From: Ilyomonas sp965277535
GTDB taxonomy: Bacteria > Bacteroidota > Bacteroidia > Chitinophagales > Chitinophagaceae
Direction: 5' to 3'
Length of the DNA stretch: 64,000 nucleotides
Assembly (NCBI GenBank): GCA_965277535.1
Contig: OZ255825.1
Coordinates: forward strand, 3,906,001-3,970,000
Position 1 is the stretch's first letter. Each line of letters starts with the position of its first letter. Shown piece by piece: positions 17,223 to 28,000 of this stretch. The notes under the pieces were generated by a model that saw nothing but the letters and a program-made list of their open reading frames with translations, ran no database searches and was not told where the DNA came from. Both the position numbers and the translations under genes were made by a program.

Positions 17223-20135
17223 ATGCGCAGAGTAGTGTTGTTATTGTTTTTTTTAGCTTTTTGTTTTGCCTGTTTTTCGCAGGCGAAAACCAATGATCAT
17301 GTATGTGAGCATCTGCTCATGGATTTCGATTGGCGGTTTGCATTCGGTCATCCTTATGATACCAAAAAAGATTTCAATACAGGAACAGGTTATTTTTCTT
17401 ATTTAGCAAAAGCAAGCTATGGAGATGGTGGTGCCGCAAAAGATTTTGATGACCGCAGCTGGCGCAAAATCAACCTGCCGCACGATTGGGCGGTAGAGCT
17501 GCCTTTTGACAGCAGAGGCAGCACAAGTCATGGCTATAAAGCCATTGGTCGCAATTTTCCTGATGCAAGCGTTGGCTGGTACAGAAAAACATTTACCGTT
17601 CCTGCATCAGACTCTGCAAAGCGCATCAGCATTGCGTTTGATGGCGTGTTCCGCAATTCATCCGTTTGGGTAAATGGTTTCTATCTCGGCACTAAAGCCA
17701 GCGGCTATAACAGCTTTGAATACAATATTTCTGAATACCTAAATTATGGCGGTAAAAACACCATTGCTGTGCGTGTGGATGCAACCATGGAAGAAGGCTG
17801 GTTTTACGAAGGCGCCGGTATTTACAGGCATGTGTGGCTAAATAAAACATCGCCGGTGCATGTGGCAACTAACGGAACTTTTGTAACTGCTTCAATCAAT
17901 AATAATGTTGCTGATATTACTGCACAAACTGACATGGTTAATGAAGATAAATCAGCAAAAAATATAACCTTACTTCAAACTATTGTTGATGCTTCGGGCA
18001 ATGTAATAACAAAAGACAGTACAACGAATATTGCTGTAAATGTGTATGAACAAAAAACATTGAGCAATCATTTGCTGGTAAACCATCCGCACTTGTGGTC
18101 GTTGGATACACCTTATCTCTATCATTTAATAACTTCTGTTTTTGAAGAAGGAAAGCTGGTAGATAAGTATGAAACAACATTCGGAATACGAACGATAAGG
18201 TTTGATGCGAAAGAAGGTTTTTTTCTTAACGGGAAACATTTGGAATTGCATGGAACCGATAACCACCAGGATGCGGCTGGTATTGGCGTTGCGGTGCCTG
18301 ATGTGCTGATTGAAGACCGCGTTAAACAACTTAAATCCTTTGGATGCAATGGCTACCGCTGTTCGCACAATCCGCCAACGCCTGAACTGCTGGATGCCTG
18401 CGACAGGCTGGGCATGCTGGTGATTGATGAAAACCGCCTGATGGGTGTTTCCTTAACACATTTTGATGAGATGAAAGCGATGATGCTGCGCGACCGGAAT
18501 CATCCATCCATCATTAGTTGGAGCATTGGCAATGAAGAATGGGGAATTGAAGGCAACCAATTGGGTGCAAAAATAGCATCTACCCTGCAGGCTTATGTAA
18601 AATCAATTGATACAACCCGTGCTATCACGGCTGCCATCAGCGGCGGATGGCAAAAAGGTATTTCCAATGTAATTGATGTGATGGGCGTGAATTATATCGG
18701 CCAAATCAATACTGATGAGCATCATGCAGAATTTCCAAATCAGCCGATGTGGGGCACTGAAGAAGGCGCAACACATACAACAAGAGGAATTTATTTTGAT
18801 GATTCTGCGAAGCATTATTTAGTTGCTTACGACCGCAAGCCGCACGATAATTTTTACAACATTGAAGGCGGATGGAAATATTATGTTGCGCGCAAATACT
18901 TAGCAGGCATGTTTATATGGACAGGCTTCGATTACCGAGGCGAACCTTCACCTTTTGGCTATCCATCAACTGGCGCACAAACCGGTGTGTTGGATCAGTG
19001 CGGTTTTCCAAAAGACATTTATTATTACCTTAAATCCTGGTGGACGAATGAACCTGTGTTGCACATTTTGCCGCATTGGAATCACGCTAATGACGTGACA
19101 AGTGGGAACGGTAAGGAAGGAGAGGAAATAAATGTGTGGGCATACAGCAATTGCGATGAAGTAGAATTGTTTTTGAACCAAAAAAGTTTGGGGAAACAAA
19201 AAATGCCACTAAACGGTCATCTTGAATGGAAAGTAAATTATAGGCCCGGCACATTAAAGGCATTAGGTTTTAAAAACGGCAAGCAAGTAGCAACAGATGT
19301 TGTGCAAACCACCGGCGAGCCTTTTGCCATCCATCTTTCTGCCAATCAAACTACCGTCAAAGCTAATAAAGAAGAGATAGCAATCATTACAGTTAGCGTA
19401 ACTGATAAAAACAAATGGCATGTACCAACTGCTGATAACGAAATTAATTTTACAATTAGCGGTCCCGGAAAAATTATTGGTGTTGGCAATGGCGATCCTG
19501 CTTCAACAGAGCCTGATCAATACGTTGAAAAAGTACAAACCAGTGCAATAGAAAACATGAAAGAAAAGATAGTAAACAGCTTTGATAATGCTGCTGAAAT
19601 TGCGCCGGAATACAACGATGCAACCTGGAACAATGCTTTCACAAATGATCGCTCACCCGCATTTGGCGAGCGGGCTAAAGTCATTATTTACAGAGGCAAT
19701 TTTACCCTGCCGCAATACAACAACGATGCACAAATTTCTTTATTTTATAAACCGGTTGGCAAAGTGCAATCTATTTACATCAATGGAAAAAAAATTGCAG
19801 ACAGTATAAAAGAAAACGGTTCGCAAACAGCGTTTGTTTTAGATAAATCAATCTTACACAGCGGTAACAATTCAATCGCAATTATAGCCGCGCCTTTGTT
19901 AAAACAACATTCATGGGATGCCGTAAATATGAATGCAGGTATTTTTCAAATTGTAACGCCGCCAACCGTTTGGAAACGTAAGTTATTTAACGGTCTGGCG
20001 CAGGTAATTGTACAATCAACCAATGAGCCTGGCGAAGTTACACTTACCGCAACATCAGACGGATTACAACAGCAGCAAATAAAAATACAATCAGCACCTG
20101 CCGAAATAAGGGCGTCGGTTCCAGGTAGTAATTAG
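17223..20135 (+). CDS. Secreted GH2 beta-galactosidase-type glycosidase
   Basis: A 970-residue exported glycoside hydrolase family 2 enzyme. The signal peptide (MRRVVLLLFFLAFCFACFSQ) is followed by the sugar-binding domain (WRKINLPHDWAVELPF, GWYRKTFTVPA, FDGVFRNSSVWVNG), the immunoglobulin-like domain, and a TIM barrel with HNPPTPELLDACDRLG, SWSIGNEEWG (acid/base Glu) and MWGTEEGATHT (candidate nucleophile). C-terminal beta domains and a further sugar-binding-like jelly roll (about 760-900) extend the protein. Likely substrates are beta-galactosides or related beta-linked sugars; exact specificity cannot be read from sequence. The start lies 27 bases after the epimerase gene, and GH28 follows 72 bases later, so the three are probably co-expressed. 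Confidence 0.9.
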   Translation: MRRVVLLLFFLAFCFACFSQAKTNDHVCEHLLMDFDWRFAFGHPYDTKKDFNTGTGYFSYLAKASYGDGGAAKDFDDRSWRKINLPHDWAVELPFDSRGSTSHGYKAIGRNFPDASVGWYRKTFTVPASDSAKRISIAFDGVFRNSSVWVNGFYLGTKASGYNSFEYNISEYLNYGGKNTIAVRVDATMEEGWFYEGAGIYRHVWLNKTSPVHVATNGTFVTASINNNVADITAQTDMVNEDKSAKNITLLQTIVDASGNVITKDSTTNIAVNVYEQKTLSNHLLVNHPHLWSLDTPYLYHLITSVFEEGKLVDKYETTFGIRTIRFDAKEGFFLNGKHLELHGTDNHQDAAGIGVAVPDVLIEDRVKQLKSFGCNGYRCSHNPPTPELLDACDRLGMLVIDENRLMGVSLTHFDEMKAMMLRDRNHPSIISWSIGNEEWGIEGNQLGAKIASTLQAYVKSIDTTRAITAAISGGWQKGISNVIDVMGVNYIGQINTDEHHAEFPNQPMWGTEEGATHTTRGIYFDDSAKHYLVAYDRKPHDNFYNIEGGWKYYVARKYLAGMFIWTGFDYRGEPSPFGYPSTGAQTGVLDQCGFPKDIYYYLKSWWTNEPVLHILPHWNHANDVTSGNGKEGEEINVWAYSNCDEVELFLNQKSLGKQKMPLNGHLEWKVNYRPGTLKALGFKNGKQVATDVVQTTGEPFAIHLSANQTTVKANKEEIAIITVSVTDKNKWHVPTADNEINFTISGPGKIIGVGNGDPASTEPDQYVEKVQTSAIENMKEKIVNSFDNAAEIAPEYNDATWNNAFTNDRSPAFGERAKVIIYRGNFTLPQYNNDAQISLFYKPVGKVQSIYINGKKIADSIKENGSQTAFVLDKSILHSGNNSIAIIAAPLLKQHSWDAVNMNAGIFQIVTPPTVWKRKLFNGLAQVIVQSTNEPGEVTLTATSDGLQQQQIKIQSAPAEIRASVPGSN

Positions 20136-20206
20136 CTTGTTAACTTTTACAGTCATTTTTATAAAATGATAAAACAAAAGTCAATGTTCAAATCAAACAT
20201 CACCTA

Positions 20207-21700
20207 ATGAAAGCAACCGTAATCATTGCGATACTTCTGGCAGCATTTATAAACGCATCAGCCACACCGGCAACTATTTTCTTCAATGTAAAAGACTATG
20301 GTGCCAAAGCAGATGGTAAAACGCTTGATGTAAAAGCCATCAATTCAGCCATTGATGCTGCGGCAAAACAAGGCGGCGGCACGGTGTATTTTCCTGCAGG
20401 CAATTATCTTACGGGTTCCATTCATTTGCAAAGTGGCGTTTCGCTGTTTCTCGATCAAAATGCAACGCTAATTGCTGCGCCGGTAACTGCGGCAAATGGT
20501 TATGATGAAGAAGAACCAGGAGCCAACAATCAATATGAAGATGCAGGACATCAGCATTGGCACAACAGCCTCATTTGGGGCGATAGCATACATGATGTTT
20601 CGATATTGGGGCAGGGTTTAATTAACGGTAAAAATTTGTACAAAGATTGGGCGCATGGCGATAAGCAAAGCGCCAATAAAGCCATTGGCTTGGTGCGTTG
20701 CCGCAATGTAACCATTAAGGATATTTCAATTTTGCACGGCGGATGGTTTGGCATCTTGGCAACCGGCGTTGATAATTTTACGTTGGACAATGTGAAGTTT
20801 GATACCAACCGCGATGGTGTTGATGTGGATTGCTGCCACAACATTCGCATCTCCAATTGTTATGTTAATTCGCCTTACGATGATGGCATTTGTTTGAAGA
20901 GTTCGTTTGCTTTAGGCTATGCAAGAAGCACAGAAAATGTAACCATCACCAACTGCGAGGTAAGTGGTTATGATGTAGGCAGTTTGTTAGATGGAACGTA
21001 TAAAAGAAGCGATAATCCGCAGTATCATTTTTTGCCAACAGGACGGATAAAATTTGGCACTGAATCGAATGGCGGATTTAAAAACATCGCTATTTCAAAT
21101 TGTGTGTTTGATTATTGCAAAGGTCTTGCATTGGAAAGTGTGGATGGTGCGTTGCTGGAAGATGTAACCATCAACAACATTACGATGCGTAATGTGGTGA
21201 ACGACCCGATTTTTATTCGCCTTGGTGCGCGCTTGAGAGGACCTGAAGGAACGCCGGTTGGCGCAATCAGAAGAGTAATTATCAGCAATATTGTTTCGTA
21301 CAATTCAAGCGGCAATTATGCCTGCACCATCAGCGGCATACCTGGCAATGATGTGGAAGATATAACGCTAAGCAACATAAAAATTTACACAAAAGGTGGT
21401 GGTAAAACGGTGGAGGCAGACACGCTTCCAGAAAAAATAACTCAATATCCTGAGCCGGGTATGTTTGGTGCGAATCCTGTTTACGGGTTATGGGTTCGCC
21501 ATGCAAAAAACATCAGCATCAGCGATGTTTCATTTTATTATAGTAATACTGAAAGCCGCGCTGCGCTTCGGTTTGAAGATGTAAAAGGTTTGTATTTGTT
21601 TCATGTAACGCCGCAAAAAACAGAAGGTATAAAGCCAATGATGTTGAAAGGTTCTTCGGATGTTACCATCGTACAAAGTCCGGCGTTGGAAGGAAAATAA
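20207..21700 (+). CDS. Secreted GH28 polygalacturonase-like enzyme with altered GHG motif
   Basis: A 497-residue exported right-handed beta-helix protein of glycoside hydrolase family 28, which cleaves pectic polysaccharides. The signal peptide ends at ASA. FFNVKDYGAKADGKT and GGGTVYFPAGNYLTGSI open the helix. The catalytic region has TNRDGVDVDCC and YDDGICLKSS, supplying the conserved acidic residues. Where many members have the GHG motif with a catalytic His, this protein reads TGRIKFGTESNGGF, as in a subset of Bacteroidota enzymes. Substrate could therefore be a rhamnogalacturonan or modified pectin rather than plain polygalacturonate. It is the last gene of the three-enzyme run, meeting the next minus-strand gene tail to tail 9 bases away, with no visible terminator. 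Confidence 0.85.
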   Translation: MKATVIIAILLAAFINASATPATIFFNVKDYGAKADGKTLDVKAINSAIDAAAKQGGGTVYFPAGNYLTGSIHLQSGVSLFLDQNATLIAAPVTAANGYDEEEPGANNQYEDAGHQHWHNSLIWGDSIHDVSILGQGLINGKNLYKDWAHGDKQSANKAIGLVRCRNVTIKDISILHGGWFGILATGVDNFTLDNVKFDTNRDGVDVDCCHNIRISNCYVNSPYDDGICLKSSFALGYARSTENVTITNCEVSGYDVGSLLDGTYKRSDNPQYHFLPTGRIKFGTESNGGFKNIAISNCVFDYCKGLALESVDGALLEDVTINNITMRNVVNDPIFIRLGARLRGPEGTPVGAIRRVIISNIVSYNSSGNYACTISGIPGNDVEDITLSNIKIYTKGGGKTVEADTLPEKITQYPEPGMFGANPVYGLWVRHAKNISISDVSFYYSNTESRAALRFEDVKGLYLFHVTPQKTEGIKPMMLKGSSDVTIVQSPALEGK

Positions 21701-21709
21701 TCATATCCG

Positions 21710-22390
21710 TTAAACAGTTGCTTTTTCCTCTTTTTTCTTTATGTGGAATATTCTTTTTAAAATAGTTATAGCAGGAAAAATCAACACATAAATAAATCTT
21801 CCGATTATCTGCAAAAACAAAATATGGGTTGCGCAAAACAAAGCGCCCAAAAAGAAAATAAAGGATATGATTAGCCCGCGGGATAACACATAACGGCGAA
21901 AGTTTTTATCTTCCAAGCCGATAGATAAATTCTTTTTAGGATTGCTTACGTGCAGTTGTACAAAAAATAAAACCAAACCAATGCAACCCACATCAATCCA
22001 GTAAAACACAAATGCTTCACTTAAATAACCAAATTCCGAAGTAAGCATGGTGGTAAACGGAAGCAAAACAACAAACAGCAAAGTGAGAAGGTTAAGCCAG
22101 ATAACCGCACCATCAAAATGGGTAACATAACCAAACACACGATGATGAACGGTCCAGTAAAAACCAACTATAAAAAAGCTAAACACGAAGCCCGTAATGT
22201 TGGGCATTATTTCAATTAGGTAGTCATTTAATTTTTCGGTGGTGATTGAGTGTGTCCAATTGGAAACTGGTATTTTTATTTCCAGCACCAGCAGTGTAAT
22301 GGCAATGGCAAACACGGCATCGCTGAATAATATCAACCGCTCTAACTGAAACTGTTTCCGGTTTTCAAAAATGTCTTCGTGTGGCTGCAT
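21710..22390 (-). CDS. TMEM175 family potassium-channel-like membrane protein
   Basis: A 226-residue protein with about six membrane helices. Helix 1 carries the family hallmark RLILFSDAVFAIAITLLVLEI, in which the FSDAVFAIAITLLVLE core lines the potassium filter in studied bacterial and animal TMEM175 channels. Bacterial members form tetrameric potassium-selective channels; this role is assumed from family membership. The C-terminus is a short basic/acidic tail. A GCAAAAACAAA copy on the plus strand (21811-21821) is read here as LFLQ. Its upstream neighbour on the same strand, 28 bases away, is a small secreted protein, possibly co-transcribed. Confidence 0.85.
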   Translation of the reverse strand: MQPHEDIFENRKQFQLERLILFSDAVFAIAITLLVLEIKIPVSNWTHSITTEKLNDYLIEIMPNITGFVFSFFIVGFYWTVHHRVFGYVTHFDGAVIWLNLLTLLFVVLLPFTTMLTSEFGYLSEAFVFYWIDVGCIGLVLFFVQLHVSNPKKNLSIGLEDKNFRRYVLSRGLIISFIFFLGALFCATHILFLQIIGRFIYVLIFPAITILKRIFHIKKKEEKATV

Positions 22391-22418
22391 GTGTTTTTGT
22401 AAACGCTAAAAATGTTAC

Positions 22419-22805
22419 TTAGAAAGAAGTGTGCGATGGCTTGTAACCCTCGGCAGTAAAGGCGCTGCTTCTATCGGTACAATTGTCTTTAAGCGGTGCA
22501 ATGGTAAGCGTGTTGTCTTTGATGTTGAATTTGTAATAGCCGGTATCGCTTGTGCTGCACTGGCTCATTCCACTGGCTTTAATTAATTTTAGTGTATCGT
22601 TATTCACTTTGTAAAGCATGGTTTCTATAACGCTTCCGCCAACATACAAAGTAGAAGTATCTGCATTAAAAACAAAGATGCCATCGGCCGGATCGGGAAT
22701 ATTTACCTTGCCTGCCCATTGCGTATTTTGTAAAGGATTGTTTGCCGGAACTTTCCAGGAAAGAAACAGAAGTACGGTTAAAACAGCGAAGAGTAGCTGG
22801 CGCAT
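22419..22805 (-). CDS. Small exported lipocalin-like protein of unknown function
   Basis: A 128-residue product. The signal peptide (MRQLLFAVLTVLLFLSW) is followed by TQWAGKVNIPDPADGIFVFNADTS, SVIETMLYKVNNDTLKL, and GYYKFNIKDNTLTIAPLKDNC. This alternation of short beta strands is typical of small secreted lipocalin-like or META-like proteins of this phylum, but no specific family is recognised. Two cysteines (CSTSD and DNCTD) could form a disulfide. It is followed closely by the TMEM175-like gene on the same strand, so the pair may form an operon. Nothing in the context suggests a function. Confidence 0.65.
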   Translation of the reverse strand: MRQLLFAVLTVLLFLSWKVPANNPLQNTQWAGKVNIPDPADGIFVFNADTSTLYVGGSVIETMLYKVNNDTLKLIKASGMSQCSTSDTGYYKFNIKDNTLTIAPLKDNCTDRSSAFTAEGYKPSHTSF

Positions 22806-23064
22806 AATGTTTGTTTTTGTTGATTTTTACAATGAAGATAATAGGATGAAAGAGTTGGCTTTTTGTTTTCAAATATACTGGTTTAGCTAACACAACCAAG
22901 AGAGATGCATTCATTTAAAAAGCTCTTATGGCATTCTTTATAATTCAACTGCTTAGGATGTTTAATTCCACTTGCATCGTTTATCAGTAAACAAAGGCGT
23001 TCATAATAATTTTTGATAAGTTTCGGTTTCGTTCAATTAACTTGCTCTCGCGATACTCAACTAA

Positions 23065-23667
23065 ATGCTTGCCTTGATAGAACAGGAACTTCATATTGAA
23101 CGTTTGCTTTTACAACAAATAGCCGCCGGAAACGAAAAGGCTTTTCAAACTCTTTTTAATCATTACAATACCAAACTTCATCATTATGTTTTTGGATTTG
23201 TGAAGTCGTCACAAATTGCCGAAGAGCTTGTGATGGATGTGTTTTTAAAGCTATGGCTGGGCAGAGATTTGCTCGTTCAGATAAAAAATTTCGATGGTTT
23301 TTTGTTTCGCGTAGCGCACAATAAAATCATTGATTTTTTGCGGTTCTCAGCCAAAGATCTAAAACTGAAAGACCTTTTGTGGAATGAGATACAAATGGCT
23401 TCTTCTCTGGTTGCCGATCATTCGCTCATACATCATGAGTATGAAGAAAAACTAAGAGAAGCGATTGATTTATTATCTCCGCAACGAAAAAAAGTTTTCA
23501 GGCTTGCTCACGAAGAAGACTTGACGCACGATCAGATTGCCGTGCAACTTCACATTTCAAAATCAACCGTCAACAATCACATTGTAGAAGCCAAACGTTT
23601 TATCCGCGATTACCTTTCCACTAACCTCGATATTGCAATGCTGCTCGTAATTATGACAAGAATTTAA
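23065..23667 (+). CDS. ECF sigma factor of the FecI type
   Basis: A 200-residue sigma-70 family ECF factor. Region 2 is visible as NEKAFQTLFNHYNTKLHHYVFGFV, VMDVFLKLWLGRD and FLFRVAHNKIIDFLR. Region 4 has the helix-turn-helix LSPQRKKVFRLAHEEDLTHDQIAVQLHISKSTVNNHI. It is followed 54 bases later by a FecR-like anti-sigma gene and then by a SusC gene with an STN domain, the standard cell-surface signalling set in which substrate binding by the outer-membrane receptor releases sigma through FecR. It therefore most likely controls the SusC/SusD operon and perhaps the ABC genes beyond. No clear -7 element was found upstream; the start is the first in-frame ATG. Confidence 0.92.
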   Translation: MLALIEQELHIERLLLQQIAAGNEKAFQTLFNHYNTKLHHYVFGFVKSSQIAEELVMDVFLKLWLGRDLLVQIKNFDGFLFRVAHNKIIDFLRFSAKDLKLKDLLWNEIQMASSLVADHSLIHHEYEEKLREAIDLLSPQRKKVFRLAHEEDLTHDQIAVQLHISKSTVNNHIVEAKRFIRDYLSTNLDIAMLLVIMTRI

Positions 23668-23721
23668 AATTATTTTTGGACGGAGTAGTTATCCTCTTTC
23701 TTTTTTTCGTCTTTACTGTAC

Positions 23722-24918
23722 ATGTACCTCCAAAGCTGGCAGTATCTGATTAAAAACTATCTCGATAATTCTATCACAAAAGAGGAATTGAATTCTCTTT
23801 TAGGGATGATTGATGAGGAAAAAGATTCAGCTCAGTTAAAGGCCGTTTTAAAGAATCAGTGGAAAGACGCAAAACAAAATGGGCCTTCCACCAAAATTGA
23901 CTGGAATAAAAAGTTAGACCATTTATTTACCGAAGCAAAGGAAGCAAACCAGAATGTAGAACACACAAAAAAAAGGGGCAAAAACAAACATTGGCGCTGG
24001 CTGGCAGCCGCATCTGTTATTGCAATTGTTGTTCTGGTTAAGTATGTATTGCTTGCTGAAAAGCCAATAGCTCCTGTTGTTAAAAATATAGCAACATCTA
24101 TCAAAAAAGATGTTGCACCACCAGTTAGTACCAACGCTATTCTTACGCTGGCAAATGGTAAAACCATTGCATTAGACAGCATAGCCAATGGTGCAATTGC
24201 TAACGAAGGAAATATGCGCGTTGAAAAATTGTCTAATGGCGAAATTGTTTATAAAGGCAAGGCAAACAGTGAATTGGAATATAACATCCTAACTGTACCA
24301 AGAGGGAGTAAAATTGCTACCATCACGCTTGCTGATGGCACCAAAGTGTGGCTCAATTCGTCTTCTTCTTTACAATATCCTGTTGCATTTGTTGGCAATG
24401 AAAGAAGCGTGAAGATTACAGGCGAAGCGTACTTTGAAGTGGCTCATAACGCTGCCATGCCTTTCGTTGTAAAGAGAGGCGAAACATCGGTTACTGTTTT
24501 AGGAACACATTTTAATGTGAACGCTTACGACGATGAAACCTCTATAAAAGTAACCCTGCTTCAGGGCGCAGTGAAAGTAGAGAAAGGAAGCTTGTCGGGT
24601 TTATTAAAGCCCGGACAGCAGGCGCAGATTGAAAGCAAAATAAAAATTAACGGCGACGTTGATGTTGATGAAGTAATGGCATGGAAGAATGGTGAATTTC
24701 AGTTTGGTGAAGCCGAAGACATACATGCTGTTATGAGACAAATAGCACGATGGTATGATGTAAATATTGAGTACAAAGAAGACGTTGCGGGGCATATTGG
24801 AGGAACGATATCACGCAACGAAAATGTTTCGCAGGTGCTCTCTATGCTTCAGATGACCGGCGCAGTAAAGTTTGTAATTGAGGATAATAAAATTGTTGTT
24901 ACGTCAAATCATTTGTAA
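23722..24918 (+). CDS. FecR family anti-sigma factor
   Basis: A 398-residue inner-membrane regulator. The N-terminal cytoplasmic segment (about 1-90) would bind the sigma factor. A single membrane helix (WLAAASVIAIVVLVKYVLL, about 95-113) follows. The periplasmic FecR domain reads VPRGSKIATITLADGTKVWLNSSSSL, RSVKITGEAYFEVAHN and TVLGTHFNVNAYDDE, and the C-terminal DUF4974-type domain (VMRQIARWYDVNIEYKED, AGHIGGTISRNENVSQVL) would contact the receptor's STN domain. Length and order are typical for Bacteroidota. The segment just before the membrane helix encodes GKNKHW over a GCAAAAACAAA copy (23978-23988). Confidence 0.92.
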   Translation: MYLQSWQYLIKNYLDNSITKEELNSLLGMIDEEKDSAQLKAVLKNQWKDAKQNGPSTKIDWNKKLDHLFTEAKEANQNVEHTKKRGKNKHWRWLAAASVIAIVVLVKYVLLAEKPIAPVVKNIATSIKKDVAPPVSTNAILTLANGKTIALDSIANGAIANEGNMRVEKLSNGEIVYKGKANSELEYNILTVPRGSKIATITLADGTKVWLNSSSSLQYPVAFVGNERSVKITGEAYFEVAHNAAMPFVVKRGETSVTVLGTHFNVNAYDDETSIKVTLLQGAVKVEKGSLSGLLKPGQQAQIESKIKINGDVDVDEVMAWKNGEFQFGEAEDIHAVMRQIARWYDVNIEYKEDVAGHIGGTISRNENVSQVLSMLQMTGAVKFVIEDNKIVVTSNHL

Positions 24919-25047
24919 GGTTGTAACGGATTGCTTGTTCTGAATGATTGCTAACAATGAGATGGATTGCTTTCTTAAGATATAAGTTTAAAGTGTTCTT
25001 GGTTTTGCGATAAAAACAAACATTGTTTCACTCAACATAACCATTTT

Positions 25048-28000
25048 ATGTACCTAACGATTGGCTCTGTCCGTAAACAGCGGATGGCATTCAAAACGCT
25101 GCTCATTATGAAATTTACGGTTTTTATTTGTTTGCTTGCCAGTGTAACAGCAAGCGCTAAAACTTATTCGCAAATAACATTGAACGAAAAAAATGTTCCG
25201 CTGCAAAAAGTTTTTAAGCAAATACAAAAGCAAAACGGTTACGACTTTCTATACAGCTACGAACTATTGCAAAAAGCCGGCAACGTAAGCGTTTCTGTGC
25301 ACAATGTTTCGCTTGAACAAGCACTGGAAGAATGCCTCAAAAACAAACCGCTTTCTTACAGCATTGTAGGTAAAACTGTGGTGGTTAAACCTAAGCCGTT
25401 CAGCAACGATTCAACCAGCAACAATCTTCAATCTTCACCACCTGTTATCATCAAAGGCAACGTTACAGACGAAACAAAAAAACCGCTGCAAGGTGTTTCT
25501 GTAATGATAAAAGGAACTACAAGAGGAACCGTTACAAATGAAAATGGGGAGTTTCAGATAGAAGTTCCAGACAACGGAAATAAGGTGTTGGTGTTTTCTT
25601 ATGTAGGCATGGAATCGCAGGAAGTGAATGTGAGTGATAAAACAAATGTTGCCATTTTATTGAAAACTTCCGCTGGGCAGCAGCAGGAAGTTGTAGTAGT
25701 AGGTTATCAAAGCCAACGGCGTACAGCGATTGCAGGAGCCGTTACTACCGTTAACGTTGAAGATGTTGCAAAAGTACCTGTTGGTTTTGCCGATCAGGCA
25801 CTGCAGGGGCAAGTTTCGGGCGTTCGCATTACACAATCTACAGGTCAGCCAGGCGATGGTATAGCCATGCGTATCAGAGGCGTAGGTTCTATCAATAACA
25901 ACGACCCGCTTTACATTATTGATGGCGTGCCAACAGAAGACGGAATTAATTTCTTGGCTGCCGATGACATTGCGAGCATCACCGTTTTGAAAGATGCAGC
26001 TTCGGCAGCTATTTATGGCGCCAGGTCATCGAACGGGGTTGTTATCATCACCACAAAAAATGGCAAGTCGGGAAAAGCTTCTATCAACTATTCGCTTTAT
26101 GCCGGTGTTCAAAAGCATGGCTATCTTACGCCTATGGCAAATGCTGCCGAATACAAAACCATTTATAACGAAATGGTGGCTAACGATAACGAAGGGCTGT
26201 CTGCCAACAACCCGTTGATAAAAAAGCCGATACCCGATTCTATTCAAATGGCAAATACGGCTTGGCTGGCTTCCATTTTCCGCACTGCACCGGAGCAGGA
26301 TCATGAGCTTTCAGTAAGCGGTGGAAATGAAAAAACGCAATACTCTGTTTCAGGTAATTTTTTTAAGCAGGATGGCATCATACTCAACTCTTCATACAAA
26401 CGCTATACGTTACGAACCAAACTCAATACGGAAGTAACCGACAGGTTGAAAATCGGAACCAACCTGAATTTTTCTTATTACGATAAAAGCGCAATCGGCA
26501 GTTCAGGCGATGGCTTAGGCGGCAACGGCGGCAGCGTTATCCGCTATGCTTTTTTCAGAGACCCGGCTATTCCCATTTATTCCTCTCCGGGTGTGTACAG
26601 CGATTTGCCGCAATACCCGGGTTTTTTTGGTGATGGATACAATCCCGTTGGTCTTGCTACTAATACTGATAATAAAGAGAAACAATACAGAGGTTTCGGC
26701 GATGTGTATGCCGAATATAAAATTTTACCCGGCCTGTTTTTCAGATCAGATTTTGGCGGAGATGTGTTTGTAACGGAGGATAAAACTTTTTATGTGAATT
26801 GGGGAACCGCCGGCAGAATCAACAATCCAAGCTCATTGGTTGAAAGGCAAATTACGAGCGAAAACATGGTTTGGAACAATACACTTCGTTATAACAAACG
26901 GTTTAACGAACGCAATAGCATCAATGTATTGTTGGGTACGGAAGCCGTTTCTAACTCAACCACTGCGCTGCTGGAAAACGATCAAAACTTTCCTAACCAG
27001 GATCCTTCACTGCGTTTCCTCGGTAATGGTTTAAACATACAGCAGGTGATTGCTACGGAAAATAGGGGAGAGTGGTCGTTGCTTTCTTTTTTTGGAAATG
27101 TAGGATACAATTACAACGATGAATTTTTAATCAACGGAACAGTAAGAAGAGACGGCTCTTCGCGTTTTGGTCCGGCCAACCGCTGGGGTAATTTCTATTC
27201 CGGTGCCATTGCCTGGAATATAATGAATGAAAAATGGTTTACCAGTCTGTTGCCGTCAGTTTCAAAAATGAAATTAAGAGCCAGCTACGGACAATTGGGA
27301 AATCAAAATATTGGCGATTATCCGTGGGCTTCTATCGTAAGCAACACTGGTAATTATGTGTTGGGTTCGTCTCCTGCGCCGGTGCAAGGTTACAGTGTTT
27401 CATCGTTAGGCAATCCCGATGTAAAGTGGGAAACCTCAACGCAAACAGACGTAGGATTAGACATCGGAATCTGGAAAGACAAGCTTTCTTTAACGGTTGA
27501 TTATTTTGATAAAATCAACAATAATATGCTCGTTGCCGTGCCCCTGCCAATGATTGGCGGCTCTGCCAATGCACCGTTTATTAACGATGGCAGTGTGCAA
27601 AATCAGGGCTTCGAATTTGATTTGCATTACAGCAACAATGCCCGCAAATTAAAGTATGAATTAAGTGCTAATCTTGCTACCATTCAAAATAAAGTTATCT
27701 CTATTCCTGTTCCTATTCAGGGAGGACGAATTGATGATGGCGTTTATGCCACTTTAACCACTACCGGGCATCCCATTGGTTCTTTTTATGGTTACCAAAT
27801 GGCGGGCATTTTTCAAAATAAAGACGACATTTTTAAATCGGCTTACCAGGGACCCGGTGTACGGCCCGGTGATGTAAAGTACAAAGACATTAACGGCGAC
27901 GGTGTGATCGACGCCAACGACAGAACCTTTTTGGGAAGCGCCATTCCAAAGTTTACTTACGGCGCTTCGCTAACGCTTTCTTACGCCAACTTCGACTTGT

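Noticed and set aside
24961..25047. Possible riboswitch in the SusC leader
   Set aside because: Only 129 bases separate FecR and SusC and no known aptamer core could be recognised; expression is better explained by the FecI factor.
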